Of a stretch of 63,888 nt of DNA, positions 1 to 20,483 are shown piece after piece. The notes below the pieces were generated by a model. That model was not told the DNA's origin, made no database searches, and worked only from the letters and a program-made list of their open reading frames with translations. Made by a program: the position numbers and the translations under genes. Source of the DNA: Paulinella micropora (Eukaryota; Cercozoa; Imbricatea; Euglyphida); NCBI GenBank assembly GCA_009731375.1, contig BJOX01000069.1, positions 813,865 to 877,752 on the forward strand, written 5' to 3'. Numbering within the stretch: position 1 is the first letter of the stretch; the number at the start of each line of letters is the position of its first letter.

Positions 1-32
1 CCCCCCCCCCCCCCCCCCCTCTCTCTCTCTCC
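1..32. repeat. Poly-C and (CT)n at window edge
   Basis: A run of 19 C followed by CT dinucleotides. It is low complexity and probably a contig edge. Confidence 0.9.
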
Positions 33-144
33 GCGCGTCCGGCTCGGGATGTTTAGCTGGCAGTTGTCTAGAAGTTAAGTGTTGTTTTTACGTAAACAAT
101 CTTTTTATTATTAATATTAATAACTTACCACCTTAGGAAGTCTA

Positions 145-437
145 TTATTACTGGGTACATTCAAGTGTCAAACTCAGCCATCGAATTTTAGTTAAGGGTC
201 AGATTTCAGATTAGCGGTCAGATTTCGAATTAGTGGTCAGAATTCAAATTAGTTCAATTTAACGGCTATATACGTCCGCAAAATCTGTATCATTTTTGCG
301 AAATGTTACAGTTAAATTGAACTAATTTGAATTCTGGCCGCTAATCTAAAATCTGACCGCTAATCTGAAATCTGACCCTTAACTCAAATTTGATGGCTGA
401 GTTTGACACTTGAAATTGTATTAATACCCAGTAATAA
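145..437. repeat. Foldback (MITE-like) element, ~290 bp
   Basis: Two arms of about 125 bp (145-270 and about 310-437) are imperfect inverted copies. The outermost bases TTATTACTGGGTA (145-157) recur inverted at 425-437. Each arm holds several repeats of a GGTCAGATTTC-like motif. There is no coding capacity. It may be a non-autonomous DNA transposon or a solo TIR pair. Confidence 0.85.
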
Positions 438-997
438 GTGAAGTGGTTAATATTAATACAACCGTTGTTTACGTTAGTTTGTAAGTCACAAGTTTCACAT
501 GAGGCGACTCCAGCTTATTCAGAATTACTGGTCTGTGGCGGCATGGGTGGCACCAATGCCACTGTAGCATGCGTGGACATTTCATTATTTTATGACGGAG
601 CTGCAGACTCTGAGTTCTGCTTATTATTAATAATATTGTATATTAATATAATATTTGTTTTGGCGGGTTTGTGTTTCTGTAAGTGAGCTGGCTCCAACAC
701 CCAGAGTAACGTTTGTCTCAGTTGTTCGTGGTTGATGTCAGAACAGAACGTCACGAGTCAAAAACGTGAAGCGTAACGTCAAAAAGCGATTACGAACTAA
801 CTAACGAACTAACGAACGAACACACGAAAAAAAAATTCAACTGTGTACGCGGGAAAAAACGCACAAAAAAAAAAGTTAGCTCGGGAGGTATATGCCCTCC
901 GGGCCGAAAATCACAATTAGATGATTTTAACTTCAACTGACATCGCCTCAGGGAGAAGGGAGGTGAAATAAAGAAAAATGAAAATCAGAGGGTCCTC
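438..997. other. No gene seen
   Basis: Mixed AT-rich unique sequence with short (AACG)n-like runs near 800. Open frames here are short and have no recognisable features. Confidence 0.6.
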
Positions 998-1583
998 GGC
1001 ATGACGCTAAACTGCATCCGGTCTCTGCATTGACCTTAAACTGTGACTGCATTTTTTTTACACTTCATGTTTTCTATTTGTATCTCTTGATACCTCTTCC
1101 ATTTTATCTCTTCTGCTTCCCACTCAGCTCTACGAGTGACAACTCCGTTCTATTCAAACAGTGCTTGCGTCAAAAGAGAGACAAAAAATTTGCATTGACG
1201 GCTGGTCAGAAAATGGCTGCTCAGGATTCCGATCTGACCAGATCATTTGAATCGCTTCCAAGTACGTACGTTGACTTACACGATCTAAGTAATGCTTATA
1301 TCTATCAAGAGGCCTCAATAATCTATAATGCTTTACGGAAGTTGCCAGTCGTAGGGATGAGTGGGAAGATGAAATGAAACGAAAGTGGTAAAACGAAAAT
1401 AATGAAAGGGCATGACGCTAAACTGCATCGGGTCTCTGCATGACCTTAAGCTGTGACTGTTTTTTTTTACACTTCATGTTTTCTCTTTTTGTATCTCTTG
1501 ATACCTCTTCCATTTTATCTAATCTGCTTCCCACTCAGCTCTACGAGTGGCAAGTATTCTATTGAAACAGTGCATGCCTAAGG
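998..1583. repeat. Direct duplication, two ~175-bp copies
   Basis: Copy 1 (about 998-1178) and copy 2 (about 1409-1583) share long identical blocks: a GGCATGACGCTAAACTGCAT start, a pyrimidine-rich middle and a CCCACTCAGCTCTACGAGTG end. The 230 bp between them carry a short ORF. Confidence 0.8.
1213..1377 (+). CDS. Possible 54-aa ORF, unrecognised
   Basis: An ATG frame of 54 codons lies between the two direct copies, begins MAAQDSDLTR and ends in TGA. Composition is ordinary rather than low complexity. No family is recognised. The frame is open upstream to about 1030 and an AG acceptor-like CCCACTCAG precedes it, so it could be a terminal exon. Evidence for real coding is weak. Confidence 0.25.
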   Translation: MAAQDSDLTRSFESLPSTYVDLHDLSNAYIYQEASIIYNALRKLPVVGMSGKMK

Positions 1584-1741
1584 GGAAAAAGAAAAGGTGG
1601 TTGGAAAGGAAAGGGCGGGCGGGAGGGGGGGGGGGGGGGGGGGGGAGNNNNNNNNNNCCAGAGGTGAAAAACATGTCATGTACACAAAGACATGAAAAGG
1701 AAACTATGAAAATAATGATTCTAAAAGTCTCGAATACGTTT

Positions 1742-1989
1742 TACGTATGTACGTATGTATGTATGTACGTATGTATGTATGTACGTATGTATGTATGTAC
1801 GTATGTATGTATGTATGTATGTAGACGTCTATGTATGTATGTATGTATGTATGTAGGTATGTATGTATGTATGTATGTATGTATGCATGCATCATGCATG
1901 TATGCATGTACGTACGTACGTACGTACGTATGTATGTATGTTGTATGTATGTATGTATGTATGTATGTATGTATGTATGTATGTATGTT
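1742..1989. repeat. (TATG)n microsatellite
   Basis: Nearly uninterrupted tetranucleotide array with TACG variants. The ORFs read through it are artefacts of the repeat. Confidence 0.95.
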
Positions 1990-2238
1990 TTGTCCGCGTT
2001 GACTTATGCATCAGTAGCGACATGTACGTGGAAATACCATCTAGCTTTGATTTTCATCTTCCTCGTCCTTTAGAAAGGCTGCAAAAATTCTCAAGCTTGT
2101 TGCTTGAAAGCTTACAACAAGAGTTTTCAAACGATGTACCCAGATTGCTCACTATCGCGTGAAACTTCACAAGGGCTTTCACATGATGAGCCCAGATTTA
2201 CCAGATCCCAGTCAACGAAAATATTGAGCACATGTTGG

Positions 2239-2306
<68 letters not shown>
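2239..2306. repeat. Poly-A tract adjoining a 10-N gap
   Basis: About 68 A residues run into an N gap. This is low complexity and may be an assembly-limited retrotransposed tail or slippage. Confidence 0.8.
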
Positions 2307-2426
2307 NNNNNNNNNNGACTGTCCTAGCGCTTTGATTGATAGAGAGGGATGAAAGACCGAAGTTGGATCATTTGCTATGTGCATATAGTTTGTAATATGA
2401 GATCTAAAGCAGTATGTATGTGTGTG

Positions 2427-2457
<31 letters not shown>

Positions 2458-2691
2458 TGTATGTATGTTATGTATGTATGCATGAGATCTAAATTACAAG
2501 CAGGAGCTGGAAGCTGCTACTTGCAGGGTGCCAAGCCCCACACTCATTGTCGATGTTTAAAATGGTTTTTTCTTTGTTTTTTTTGGAATTCAGGCAAATA
2601 TTTGCATTAGCGGAGTGTGTCCTGAATTCCGATAATGCCTCGAATTTCGGCGTGTGCTGTACAAAAGGTTTAGCTTAGCGTAGCTTACGGT

Positions 2692-11160
<8,469 letters not shown>

Positions 11161-11344
11161 CTGCAATATAAGAAACACAGGCAGATTAACATAGAGACGG
11201 ACAGAAAGAAAGGAAGAAGGGAAGAAAGGAAGGAAGGAAGGAAGGAAGGAAGGGAAGGAAGGACGGAAGGAAGGAAGGAAGAAAGGAAGGAAGGAAGGAA
11301 GGAAGGAAGGAAGGAAGGAAGGAAGGAAAAGGAAGAAAGGAAGA

Positions 11345-11515
11345 AATGCATGAAGGAAAACATGAGCAAAATTGACATTATGCACAATGCACTTTCTGGT
11401 TACAAACATAAGGTCAAAGACACAGAAGGAAAACTAGGAAAATTGACATTACATTATGCACAGTGCACTTTCTGGTGACAAACATAATTTCAAAGATACA
11501 GAAGCAAAGAAAGTG
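11345..11515 (-). repeat. Tandem duplication; candidate receptor first exon
   Basis: Two copies of about 75 bp (ATGTTTGT.ACCAGAAAG and following) start on the minus strand at 11485 and 11409. The copy at 11485-11453 would encode MFVTRKCTVHN followed by a phase-0 GTAATG donor, compatible with the receptor exon at 11160. This matches the echo pattern elsewhere, but the initiation site is a guess. Confidence 0.35.
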
Positions 11516-11965
11516 AAAGTTTGCAGGTTGCAAGCTCTTATATGGGCTTATATGTTGCTGAAAACGAGAATCAGATACGGGACAATAAGAAATTGAGTGA
11601 TTTTGAAGAGTTCGAAAGTTCGAAGACCTTAGGAGATTCCATGATCCCAACCACTACAGCGTAACTCAACCGCTTTGAGTGTAAATTTTTTTTTTTTCCC
11701 GCCCCAAAAGTTTGGTCCGCGGCCGGTTGAGTCACCCAGAATTCTGCCGTCAACGGTGCCTCCCCAAGTCAGGAAAAACACTGTTCTTCGACTGACTTGC
11801 AGTGTTGGATGCTGTGTTTTCTTTGATAGATGCCACTCACACCATACTGTTAGTCTATGTTACGCCATTTATTTCTTGTATCTGAATTGCTGGAAGTACT
11901 TGTTTGGAAAATTTTCACTCCAATATTTTCATGTTTTTGAGGAATCCTGTGACTCTGCTTTAGGT

Positions 11966-12178
11966 ATGGTTCAGGCACGCCCTGTCATCTGCAAAGAGAC
12001 TGGCGCCACGTTTCCGTCGCTTTCTGCAGCTGCACGTAGTCTTGGTGTAACTGAAGCGGTTTGCTTGCTTTTCTCCTATTTCTAATGAAACAAACCGCTT
12101 TGTTGTCAGGCTGTCAGGAAGGCAGTAAAAAGAGGATACCAATGTGGAGGGTTTCACTGGGAGCAAATTATAGTCTAA
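11966..12178 (+). CDS. 53-aa NUMOD1/KilA-type helix-turn-helix-like protein
   Basis: Two exons, 11966-12058 and 12110-12178 (TAA), joined by a 51-bp GT-AG intron in phase 0. The product contains ARPVICKETGATFPSLSAAA, then RSLGVT and, after the junction, RKAVKRG and GGFHW. This matches the NUMOD1-like pattern (hydrophobic, then S-x2-AA-x2-LG, basic helix, GG-x-W). In known proteins NUMOD1 is a DNA-binding module, often attached to homing endonucleases. Here only the module is visible. A TTTAG directly before the ATG could be an acceptor, so upstream exons are possible. The AT-rich setting suggests mobile-DNA origin. Confidence 0.5.
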
Positions 12179-12479
12179 TTATTGAGCCAAAGAGAACTAG
12201 TATTGCAGGTTCTCACCGTTTCCTCACAATGCCTGCCATTTTTGTTTGTTTTTTTTTTCACATTGCAGAGCTTGCGGCTCACTGATAAAGTGTGAACGAG
12301 CAGAACGAAGAATATCAGACACAACTGGAAGGATAGTCCGGCCAGTAATCGAACTCAGCAAAGAGAACAAGCGCTTGCGTCATAGAATAATAGAGCCCTA
12401 ATTTATCCTTTTTAAGTCGTGCAGTCCTGACACTTCTGTTTGCAGTGACCGTTTCAAAGTTTTCTTGAATGTATACATA

Positions 12480-13000
12480 TTTTACGTACAACAAAAACAA
12501 GAACAACAAAAACAACAACTTAACAACAACTTAACAACAACAACAGCAGCAACGAAAACAAAAACAGCAACAGCAACAATAACAGCAGCAGCAACCACCA
12601 CCAACACAACAACAGTAACCGCAACGATAAGGAATTCTGTTTTTTCAAGTGGATGTTTTCAATGTGTAAATATTTGAGAATCCAATCCTTGATTGTATGG
12701 ATAAGTTGTCAGTCTAAGAGTATACAAGAAAAAGAAATCTCACCCTTCGTTTTGATCATCATGAAAGGTTGTGTTATTGGTTCAATGGAAATAGTTCAGT
12801 GGATAAAAATGAATCATTATATATATATTATATATATATATATACATATATATTTATATAATATGACAGGTATGTTTTGAATGTTTAATTTTGGTAAAAA
12901 AGAATGCGGGGCCGGTGACAATGTTCACACTGTATTGGTACACTCAGAGTCGCAGAACTGCATGCTTCCTTTTCATCTGTAACACACACACACACACACA

Positions 13001-13079
<79 letters not shown>

Positions 13080-13128
13080 AATAAAAAATAAAAATAAAAT
13101 TAAAAATTAAAAAAATAAAATAATAAGA

Positions 13129-13163
<35 letters not shown>

Positions 13164-13573
13164 AATAATAATGATAATGATAATAATAATAATGATAATA
13201 ATAATAATAATAATAGTAATAATAATTATAAAAAAGGCAAATTTCTTCATTCATCAAAGTCGTTGTGAAAAATGAAAAAGGGCTCCAAGGTTCTATTGAT
13301 ATTAATATTGATAATGCTCACACATTAGTCACCAGCCAGGATTTGATTTTCTCAGTTTGTTTTTCCGATATCGGACATATCTCTACTGAATTAAAAGTTG
13401 ATATACTAGTATAGTAATATATTAATAGTGAATGCTTGAAGTAATAATACCCGGTCACTCAGTGAAATATTAATAAGTCAAATTCAAACTTGGTCGGAAG
13501 TTATTATACACTAACACTAACCGTCCCTGACTTCCCGGTGGCCGCTCTCAACTTTTACGAGTCACAGTGGCAA

Positions 13574-13615
<42 letters not shown>

Positions 13616-13900
13616 TCTTTTCAACGGGGCTTGCTTATTATTATTATTCAAGTCAGTCACGGTATTAATATTAATAATAAAGCAGTGCGTAAACACTGAC
13701 GTAGTTAGTAATTCAGTACTACGGCGGTATATATAGTATTAATAGAATACACGGAGGCTAACTCATGAATCATTGAGTCATGATAGCCCGGCATAGTCTC
13801 ACTGAGCTTTGATCGGGAAGTTTCATTTATTCAAATGTGAAAATTGAAGTCGATAATAAGGATTTCAAATACAGGAAAGACCATGTTTTCTGATAAAAAC
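12480..13900. other. No gene seen; (AAC)n, (AAT)n and (TA)n repeats
   Basis: Contains (CAA)n at 12487-12620, (AAT)n at about 13003-13236, (TA)n at 13577-13612, and AT-rich unique sequence with many AATATTAATATT motifs. No supported coding region. Confidence 0.7.
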
Positions 13901-14085
13901 ACTTGTGTCATGCTTGCTTTTGCTTGAAACAACGTGGTTTGAACACACACTCGCTGCGAACACACTGATGTACCTCCGACTTGAAACTGGTGCCGCGGGC
14001 CGGAAAGCAAACTCGGCATTTCACAACATAAAAATGCCATCAGTACCGGAAAAACCGGCAATACATTTTGACTTGTCGAAAATCG

Positions 14086-17000
14086 ATGGCGAAAAAAAAG
14101 ACAAGGTTAAACCAAAAAGCCCCTATCAAGCGATCCTACCTACGAAAAAATGAAAAAAAGACAGCAGCGGGTAGAGAACTGCTTTCCCAGCAAAAAACTA
14201 AAAAAGCTGCAAAAAAAGCACAACGACAACAGGAGTAAGCCACTTTTTCTGAACACCAATTTCTTCGAATTTTAGTGCTTGTTTTCGTTTGTTTAGTATA
14301 CATACATCATATTTTCTGTGCCTGTTATGTAGGATAATGATTCATAAGGCCTCCAGAAAGGCTCAGAGAGAATTAGGTGAGTGCCTGCATGCTGTTTCTA
14401 TGTGTTTTGTGTGTGTTTCTGTTTCTGTTTGTATGTTGGAAATGTGTGGGAGTAGAGTGTGTGTGTGTTGTGTGTGATCTATTTTTCTTGCATGTAACAG
14501 CTGTAATGCATATTGTATGTGTGTGTTCTTTGTTCTCCCCTACAGTTGCGGAACTGGAAGCCAAGGGTGTGGACTTGGAGCTACAGCAACGAGGACCCTC
14601 TGTCGCCATCGTTGCGGCTGGAGACGAAGTCAACATGGAGGCCACTATTACGGTCATTTCTCAATCCATTTCGTACCTACATGTTTATGTATGTCCTCTG
14701 TGCGTTTGGTTTGCATTTATTCATTGTTTTCCGCAGATACGGCTTCTTTTTCAGCACTTTTTTGCAGGTAAAGTGTCACATAACGTGCCTGTTTGTACAC
14801 ATTTGTGGTTGATAGGTCCCAACACCAGTGACACCTGCTCGGGGGCGCCCTAGGCAAAGCAAGAACGTGCATTACACAACGCCAGAGAGGTCAAACAAGG
14901 TAAAGTCCTCTTGCGGCAAGGACATTTCCGACATACAAAAATACTTTTCTATTCTTTCTCCTCTCCCTTCACACATACATACCCATCCATCACTACAAAT
15001 TACTCGCCATATCACCTCACCTCTTTCAGGCAGTCACTTTGTAGAGTTTCAAACTAATAAACATAAGGCTGTGCTGTCCTATGCCCCTAGAATGAGAAAG
15101 AGTTACAGCCAGGTAGATGAGAGAGGAAAACGAAACATAAGATCAGATGTTAGGATTATGCAGGATGCTTTTGCCAAACACTTAGCAGATAGGGCAGGTC
15201 AAGAAGTAGAGTTTGTAACTAAGCAGTGGTACAAGTGGGCGCGCAAAAATTACGATCTGCACTCACACTCGCCCACCATAGGAGGTAAAAACTCCGATCC
15301 ATACAAACAACTCATGCCACTCATATTATTCGCAGATGACGAGAATATTAGTCAGGCAGTTTTAAACAAACTGAAATCGCATGGCTTTTTGAACAAGGAC
15401 CTTCCTTTTTCTAAATTCCAAGAAGCTAGGAAGGACCTTGGTCAAAAAGTTGAGCAGCAGTTTGACTTAAAACCTACATTTGCCGAATGCCAGCAGTTAG
15501 CAGAGGTTCCCAAAGAAGTGAAGCTGTGTCCACGTAAAGTCCTGCGGTGGGTGTGCAGCACATACGGCTTGCAAGAGCCGAATGTGGATGTTCTTCTTCA
15601 AGCTGATGGTCGCGCCATCAGCAAGAACAAGACAAGCACACTGTGGATCCTCCGGGTAATACCGAAAGATAAACAACTGCGCAGGAAGTTTAATGCCACA
15701 GACTTCATTTTTCCTTTTGCTCTCACTCCTGCTGGGGATAATTACCAATCATTAAGCTCAACCACATTTAGGGAGGACCTTAGACAGTTGCAGGAAGAGG
15801 GAGATTATTATATCACGGAAGGCGACCCCAAGCCCACCACAGTTCGCCGCCAGTTCACGTTTTGGTTGGGAGGAGACTTGAAGTTTATGGCCACTGTGGC
15901 TGGACATTCATCGGGTAGTTTTATATCAACTAACCCATGTATATACTGTCTGATCACAAAAGGCCCGCAACTTCAAGACGTCCTCACCAACCACCCCATA
16001 GTATCCGACGCTGAGAAGTGTACACACCCAGCCATGGGTGATAGGGTCGACCTCTTCCCCTGGATACCTCTCAAGCGTCGGATACCAGACACATTACATT
16101 TCTTCATCAGGGTTCAGAACCGTTTACTAAACCATGCCATCCACGAGGCCTTGCATGGCTCCATTTGGGCCCAGGCTCATCATGACCCTGAGTTGAAGAA
16201 GAAGATAGAGTGGGGACAAGAGAAACACTTGGAGGTGTTGGAGAGAATAAGAGGGGAGCTGAAAAGAGGGGGGGTGTACTGGTGGTTTGGGGCGAAGGGT
16301 ATGGAAGACAAAGAGGGCACATGCAACTTTAAGTGGAAAGAACTTAATGGTTGCATGGCAAGGAAGTTGGGGGAGAAGGTGAAGGAGTATAGCATAAACT
16401 TGGGAGTGATAGTGGAAGGTGACAAGGATTCAAAGAGAGGAGAGGAGTTGCGGAAGCTGTGGGTGGAGTGGCACACGTTGTGGTTAGGGCTTCATAAATC
16501 GGAGGGGGAAGAGGTGGTGCACATACTCAAACATCAACAAGCCATGCGCCGATTCTTTCATCGCGCTACCTTTCCACGGGGCCGGGCGCCGGATGACATA
16601 GACGCAGAGTCACCGCCGGGCAGATAGGGCAGCTAGACTGCCAATTTTATCACCGGCTTTCATAACTATCTATGTTCACACTTTTGTTGATCATGCCTTT
16701 GAGCTGCTGCTTGTTACCCCTAACCTCACCCTTTCCGACTTCAACACACAAGGCATAGAGTTATACAACGGCAAGCATAAGCGAGCTCACTTCATGTGCT
16801 CGAGCCGACGCTGGACAGACGATGTCGAGTGTATGCTCCAGCACTGGAGAGCTTGTCTTAACCCTGTGCGAGATGTGTGGGAGGAGAGCAGGAAATTGGC
16901 AAGGTGTGAGGTAGGGTGCGGGGCTAGGTACAGGGCGAGTAGGCGGCTTTGGAAAAAAAAGCATGAGGAACTTTGCATGGGAGTGAATGGGTTGGAGTAT

Positions 17001-17321
17001 GGGAGGTGGGATGAGATTTGCCCCGGTGATGTGGACGCTTGGCTCGATGAACTGAGCCAACCGGAGCCATCAGTTTTTACCGGACGCGTGCAAACTGCCT
17101 TCGCTCCTTCTCCTCCTCTTCCTCTTTCTTCTTCTGCTTCTTCTTCTCCTCTTCCTCTTTCTTCTTCTGCTTCTTCTTCTTCTCAGCCTTCTTCTTCTTC
17201 TTCTTCGAAGAGGAAGAAGACAGGAGGAAGGGGGAAAAAACAGAAGAAGAAGCAGAAGCGTGTAGATGATGACGACGAGTGGATTCCTCGTACCGCTCCG
17301 CGTCTGAGCGGTGGATCATAA
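14086..17321 (+). pseudogene. Multi-exon AT-hook protein of transposon-like family, frameshifted
   Basis: Exons 14086-14234, 14333-14376, 14546-14652 and 14816-16627, all phases agreeing. The Lys-rich N terminus (MAKKKTRLNQ) is followed by an AT-hook-like TPARGRPRQSK and a large domain with WLGGDLKFMATVAGHSSG and a Cys-x-x-Cys (PCIYC). Proteins with a similar GGD-x-KF...C-x2-C arrangement exist as large uncharacterised families in several eukaryotes; function is unknown and mobile origin is suspected. The frame ends at TAG 16625-16627, but the next frame opens at 16602 and continues sensibly to 17321 (LPILSPAFITIYVHTF, RRWTDDVECM, Ser-rich then Lys-rich NLS-like tail). This implies one frameshift in 16602-16624. 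An intron of 127 bp could also be proposed near 14900 but breaks the phase. Confidence 0.55.
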
Positions 17322-17416
17322 TATTAATATTGTTATATAATATTATTAATTAATAAGATTCCAAGGGCCGGTTACATTATATTAATATTATTGCTTAATT
17401 AACAAGTTTTCTGCTT

Positions 17417-17577
17417 GATCAAGTTCGTACACATGCTGAATAAACTGCCGGTAATATTATTTTATTAATATAGCAAGTGGTGTGTTAGTATGAGTATACA
17501 TACTCACACACCACTGTGACTTGCTATATTAATAAAATAATATTACTTACAGCTTATTCAGCATGTGTACGAACTAT
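17417..17577. repeat. Perfect-looking 160-bp hairpin
   Basis: Arms around 17417-17495 and 17500-17577 are inverted copies (GTTCGTACACATGCTGAATAA on one side, its reverse complement on the other) with a short TATACATA-type loop. Confidence 0.85.
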
Positions 17578-17868
17578 TTGAAGCATAAAACCGGTTTTGA
17601 AACATAATGTTACACATTATTAATACGGTCACACATTAAAAATGTCAGACATGATTAATATTAAAATAATGCATGTAGTTGTTATACATACTAACACACC
17701 ACTTGCTATATTAATAAAATAATATTACCGGCAGCTTATTCAGCATGTGTACGAACTATTTGAAGCATAAAACCGGTTTTGAAACATAATGTTACACATT
17801 ATTAATACGGTCACACATTAAAAATGTCAGACATGATTAATATTAAAATAATGCATGTAGTTGTTATA
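17506..17868. repeat. Direct repeat, two ~175-bp copies
   Basis: Copies at about 17506-17683 and 17694-17868 are nearly identical over their whole length (ACTTGCTATATTAATAAAAT to GCATGTAGTTGTTATAC). With the hairpin they form a terminal repeat complex between two convergent transposon-like genes. Confidence 0.85.
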
Positions 17869-17885
17869 CTACAACAACTACATGC
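17853..17885. repeat. 33-bp hairpin
   Basis: GCATGTAGTTGTT and its inverse AACAACTACATGC are separated by a 7-bp loop. It lies immediately before the stop codon of the minus-strand gene at 17891. Confidence 0.8.
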
Positions 17886-17890
17886 TTATT

Positions 17891-18878
17891 TTATTGAATA
17901 GTGTTACTACGTGACATGTCGAGTGACACGACTACCTTGACTGACATTAAACGAGACACAAAACTTCGCGTATTAGCGAACCTAAAGTGCTCAAACTGCT
18001 GACGGTGGAAATGTCCTTCCAGTGTCGTCATGATAGCAGTAGGTACTTTGTTAGTACGGGGGTCGAAACCCGGAAAGCAGTAAATTATGTCATCTACATC
18101 TACCCACACTGCCTCCCCCTTCCTTTTCCAAGTCAGATCTAACTTGTATATTTTTTCTTTGAATTGGGTGTTTACTTTTTTGGCTGGGTAGTGTTTTTTG
18201 TGAAGGCTTTCATTCATGGTTAACACCTTGGGATCGGGCCAGCACAGGAGCTTGTGTGCCGGGACTTCGTTGAGGGCAGCCGCTGCACAGACAGACTTCC
18301 ATCGCTCGTCCGCTTCGTCTGCCAGCTCATAAAAAAGGAGGTGATTGCCCTCTTGAACCGCCACAGTCCAAGCTTTGTGAGACGCCAGGTCTTGCCAGCT
18401 TGCTTTATCGATATCATTACCTCTGGGTGGCCTCTGACTTGGAACGAACCTTTCAAGTTCCTCCTCCTCTACGGTCACAAGTGCAAATCGCGCTGACTCT
18501 AGCTTCACCTTCAATAACCTGCCGTGTGGAGCAGGGACGTGTTGAGTGAAAAAAGAAATGGGAACTGCAGACACTCTTGCCAACTGCTCTGGTTTTACTT
18601 CCCCAATCAACCTTGTTCCCTTATTCTCCAGTGTCCCGTTTCTTGCAAAGAAAGTGGAAAACCATTGTTTGCTGACGGTAACTGGAAAAGGGGAGAGGAT
18701 CCTGGCTTTGGAGCCAGCATCCCCATCCTCTCCATACACAAAAGGGGCCTGTAACAGACGGCGAACACAAAAAGAGAGCAAATCCTCAGGTGTCTCATCC
18801 TGTTCGAAGAGGTTAGCCTACGACAACAACAGACATACAATTAGTAAATACTATGTATGTATGTATGTCTGTATGTAT

Positions 18879-18967
<89 letters not shown>

Positions 18968-19034
18968 GTATGTATCTATGTATGCATGTATGTATTATTA
19001 TTATTACTGTGTATGTATGTATGCATGTATGTAT

Positions 19035-19114
<80 letters not shown>

Positions 19115-19409
19115 GGACACCGTGATAGCCCAGTGGTCAAGTTCTACCATCTGGGCCCTGTCGCCAGTTCGATTCCAGTCGGTGCCACCAGTATTTTCAT
19201 TGANNNNNNNNNNNNNNNNNNNNNNNNNNNNNNNNNNNNNNNNNNNNNNNNNNNNNNNNNNNNNNNNNNNNNNNNNNNNNNNNNNNNNNNNNNNNNNNNN
19301 NNNNNNNNNNNNNNNNNNNNNNNNNNNNNNNNNNNNNNNNNNNNNNNNNNNNNNNNNNNNNNNNNNNNNNNNNNNNNNNNNNNNNNNNNNNNNNNNNNNN
19401 NNNNNNNNN

Positions 19410-19457
<48 letters not shown>

Positions 19458-19513
19458 TATTATTATTGTTGTTGTTGTTGTTGTTGTTGTTGTTCTTCAG
19501 TGTTGTTATATTA

Positions 19514-19568
<55 letters not shown>

Positions 19569-20040
19569 TTGTCACGTGATGTATGTATGTATGTATGTAT
19601 GTGTGTATTTACCTCTTCTTGCTTCACAATCTTTTTCTTCCTGGGTTCTCTCTTTTCTTTTTCCTTCTGCCAAGGTGTTGGAGCATTTCTAGGTCTCTTC
19701 CTTATTTCACCTATCCCTACGCTCTCTGTCTCTAACTCCTTCAGCTCCAACACCTCAGCAATAATGAGCTCTCTCCATGTTTTGATTGTCTTGCCCTATC
19801 ACCACACCAATGAGACACCGAGAGGAGAGAAACAAAAACGAAAACAACCTCAGCATCTTTCAGATTGGACCTTGGAGGCAAGGCCTTTTGGCCGCGCTGA
19901 GAAATCAGCCAGCTTTCCAGGGCTGGGAGAGACCACTCCATCCAGTGTTTTCCCTTGGATGGGTGTGGCAATATCTCAACGCTCTCCTCGGGAGGCTGCT
20001 CAGGAGGCAGCTCTCCCTCACCAACCTCCCGTTTGCTCAT
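17891..20040 (-). CDS. Unrecognised 433-aa protein, possible SAP-like N terminus
   Basis: Gene C. Three exons: 20040-19849, 19795-19613 and 18817-17891. Both introns are GT-AG in phase 0; the first is 53 bp, the second holds (ATT)n, a tRNA-like sequence and a 206-N gap. The N-terminal segment (WSLPALESWLISQRG ... KTWRELI) loosely resembles a SAP DNA-binding helix-turn-helix; a basic linker (REPRKKKIVKQEE) follows. The large C-terminal exon begins FEQDETPEDLLSF and has regular alpha/beta composition (KLDLTWKRKGEAVWVDVDD), with no domain I can name. It converges with the AT-hook gene at 14-17 kb and has similar codon use, suggesting both belong to one mobile or formerly mobile unit. Confidence 0.55.
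18853..19575. repeat. (ATT)n blocks around a 206-N gap
   Basis: Long ATT/TTA arrays at 18880-18965, 19035-19113 and 19410-19563 fill the second intron of the minus gene. N run at 19204-19409. The 549-aa forward ORF across here is an artefact. Confidence 0.95.
19115..19190 (+). repeat. tRNA-like 76-bp sequence, probably SINE head
   Basis: Has an A-box-like TAGCCCAGTGG, a B-box GTTCGATTC and a 3' CCACCA, total 76 bp. The acceptor stem pairs at 6 of 7 positions (GACACCG with CGGTGCC), but the T stem does not pair. A functional tRNA is unlikely; a tRNA-derived SINE running into the N gap is more plausible. Confidence 0.4.
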
Positions 20041-20195
20041 TCAAATCCTTGTCGTTAGGCAAGCGGATCGACGCTGATTCCAATGTTTCTAATGGTGATA
20101 GTGCCACCGTTCACCAAATTTTTCTGAACTCTTTTTCCAACTTGTTTGCTGCAACTTTGAAGTCATCGTTTGCAGTCAATTTTATATATTTTTAA

Positions 20196-20483
20196 TGATT
20201 CCTTCACGAAACATTAATAAGGATATTCATACTACAACTTAGTATCGTTTTTATCTATTAAATCTTAATGTAGCGTTCTAAATATTTGTTTGTATTCTAC
20301 CGACCACTTTTACTAGGGAGAACCTACATATGCTTCGACTTCCACTGATTCAATCAACTCATCCCCGAGGCTGGACCTGTAAGCCGGGTTCAAGTTTTTA
20401 ATGTGTCACCTACGCTTCACCTCCGAGTCTTCATTGTACTACTCTTCCATTTCAACTAATCTCTTAGTCTTCCCTCTAAATTA
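20196..20483. other. No gene seen
   Basis: AT-rich unique sequence between the minus gene start and the TIR element. Confidence 0.6.

Noticed and set aside
14885-15030. Intron of about 127 bp between GTAAAG and TTTCAG in the AT-hook gene
   Set aside because: Removing it shifts the frame into a stop a few codons on, whereas the unspliced frame stays open.
19115-19190. Functional tRNA gene
   Set aside because: A and B boxes are present and the length fits, but the T stem does not pair and the acceptor has a mismatch; SINE-like is more likely.
18546-20195. 549-codon plus-strand ORF
   Set aside because: Passes through (ATT)n arrays and a 206-N gap and lies antisense to a spliced minus-strand gene with consistent phases.
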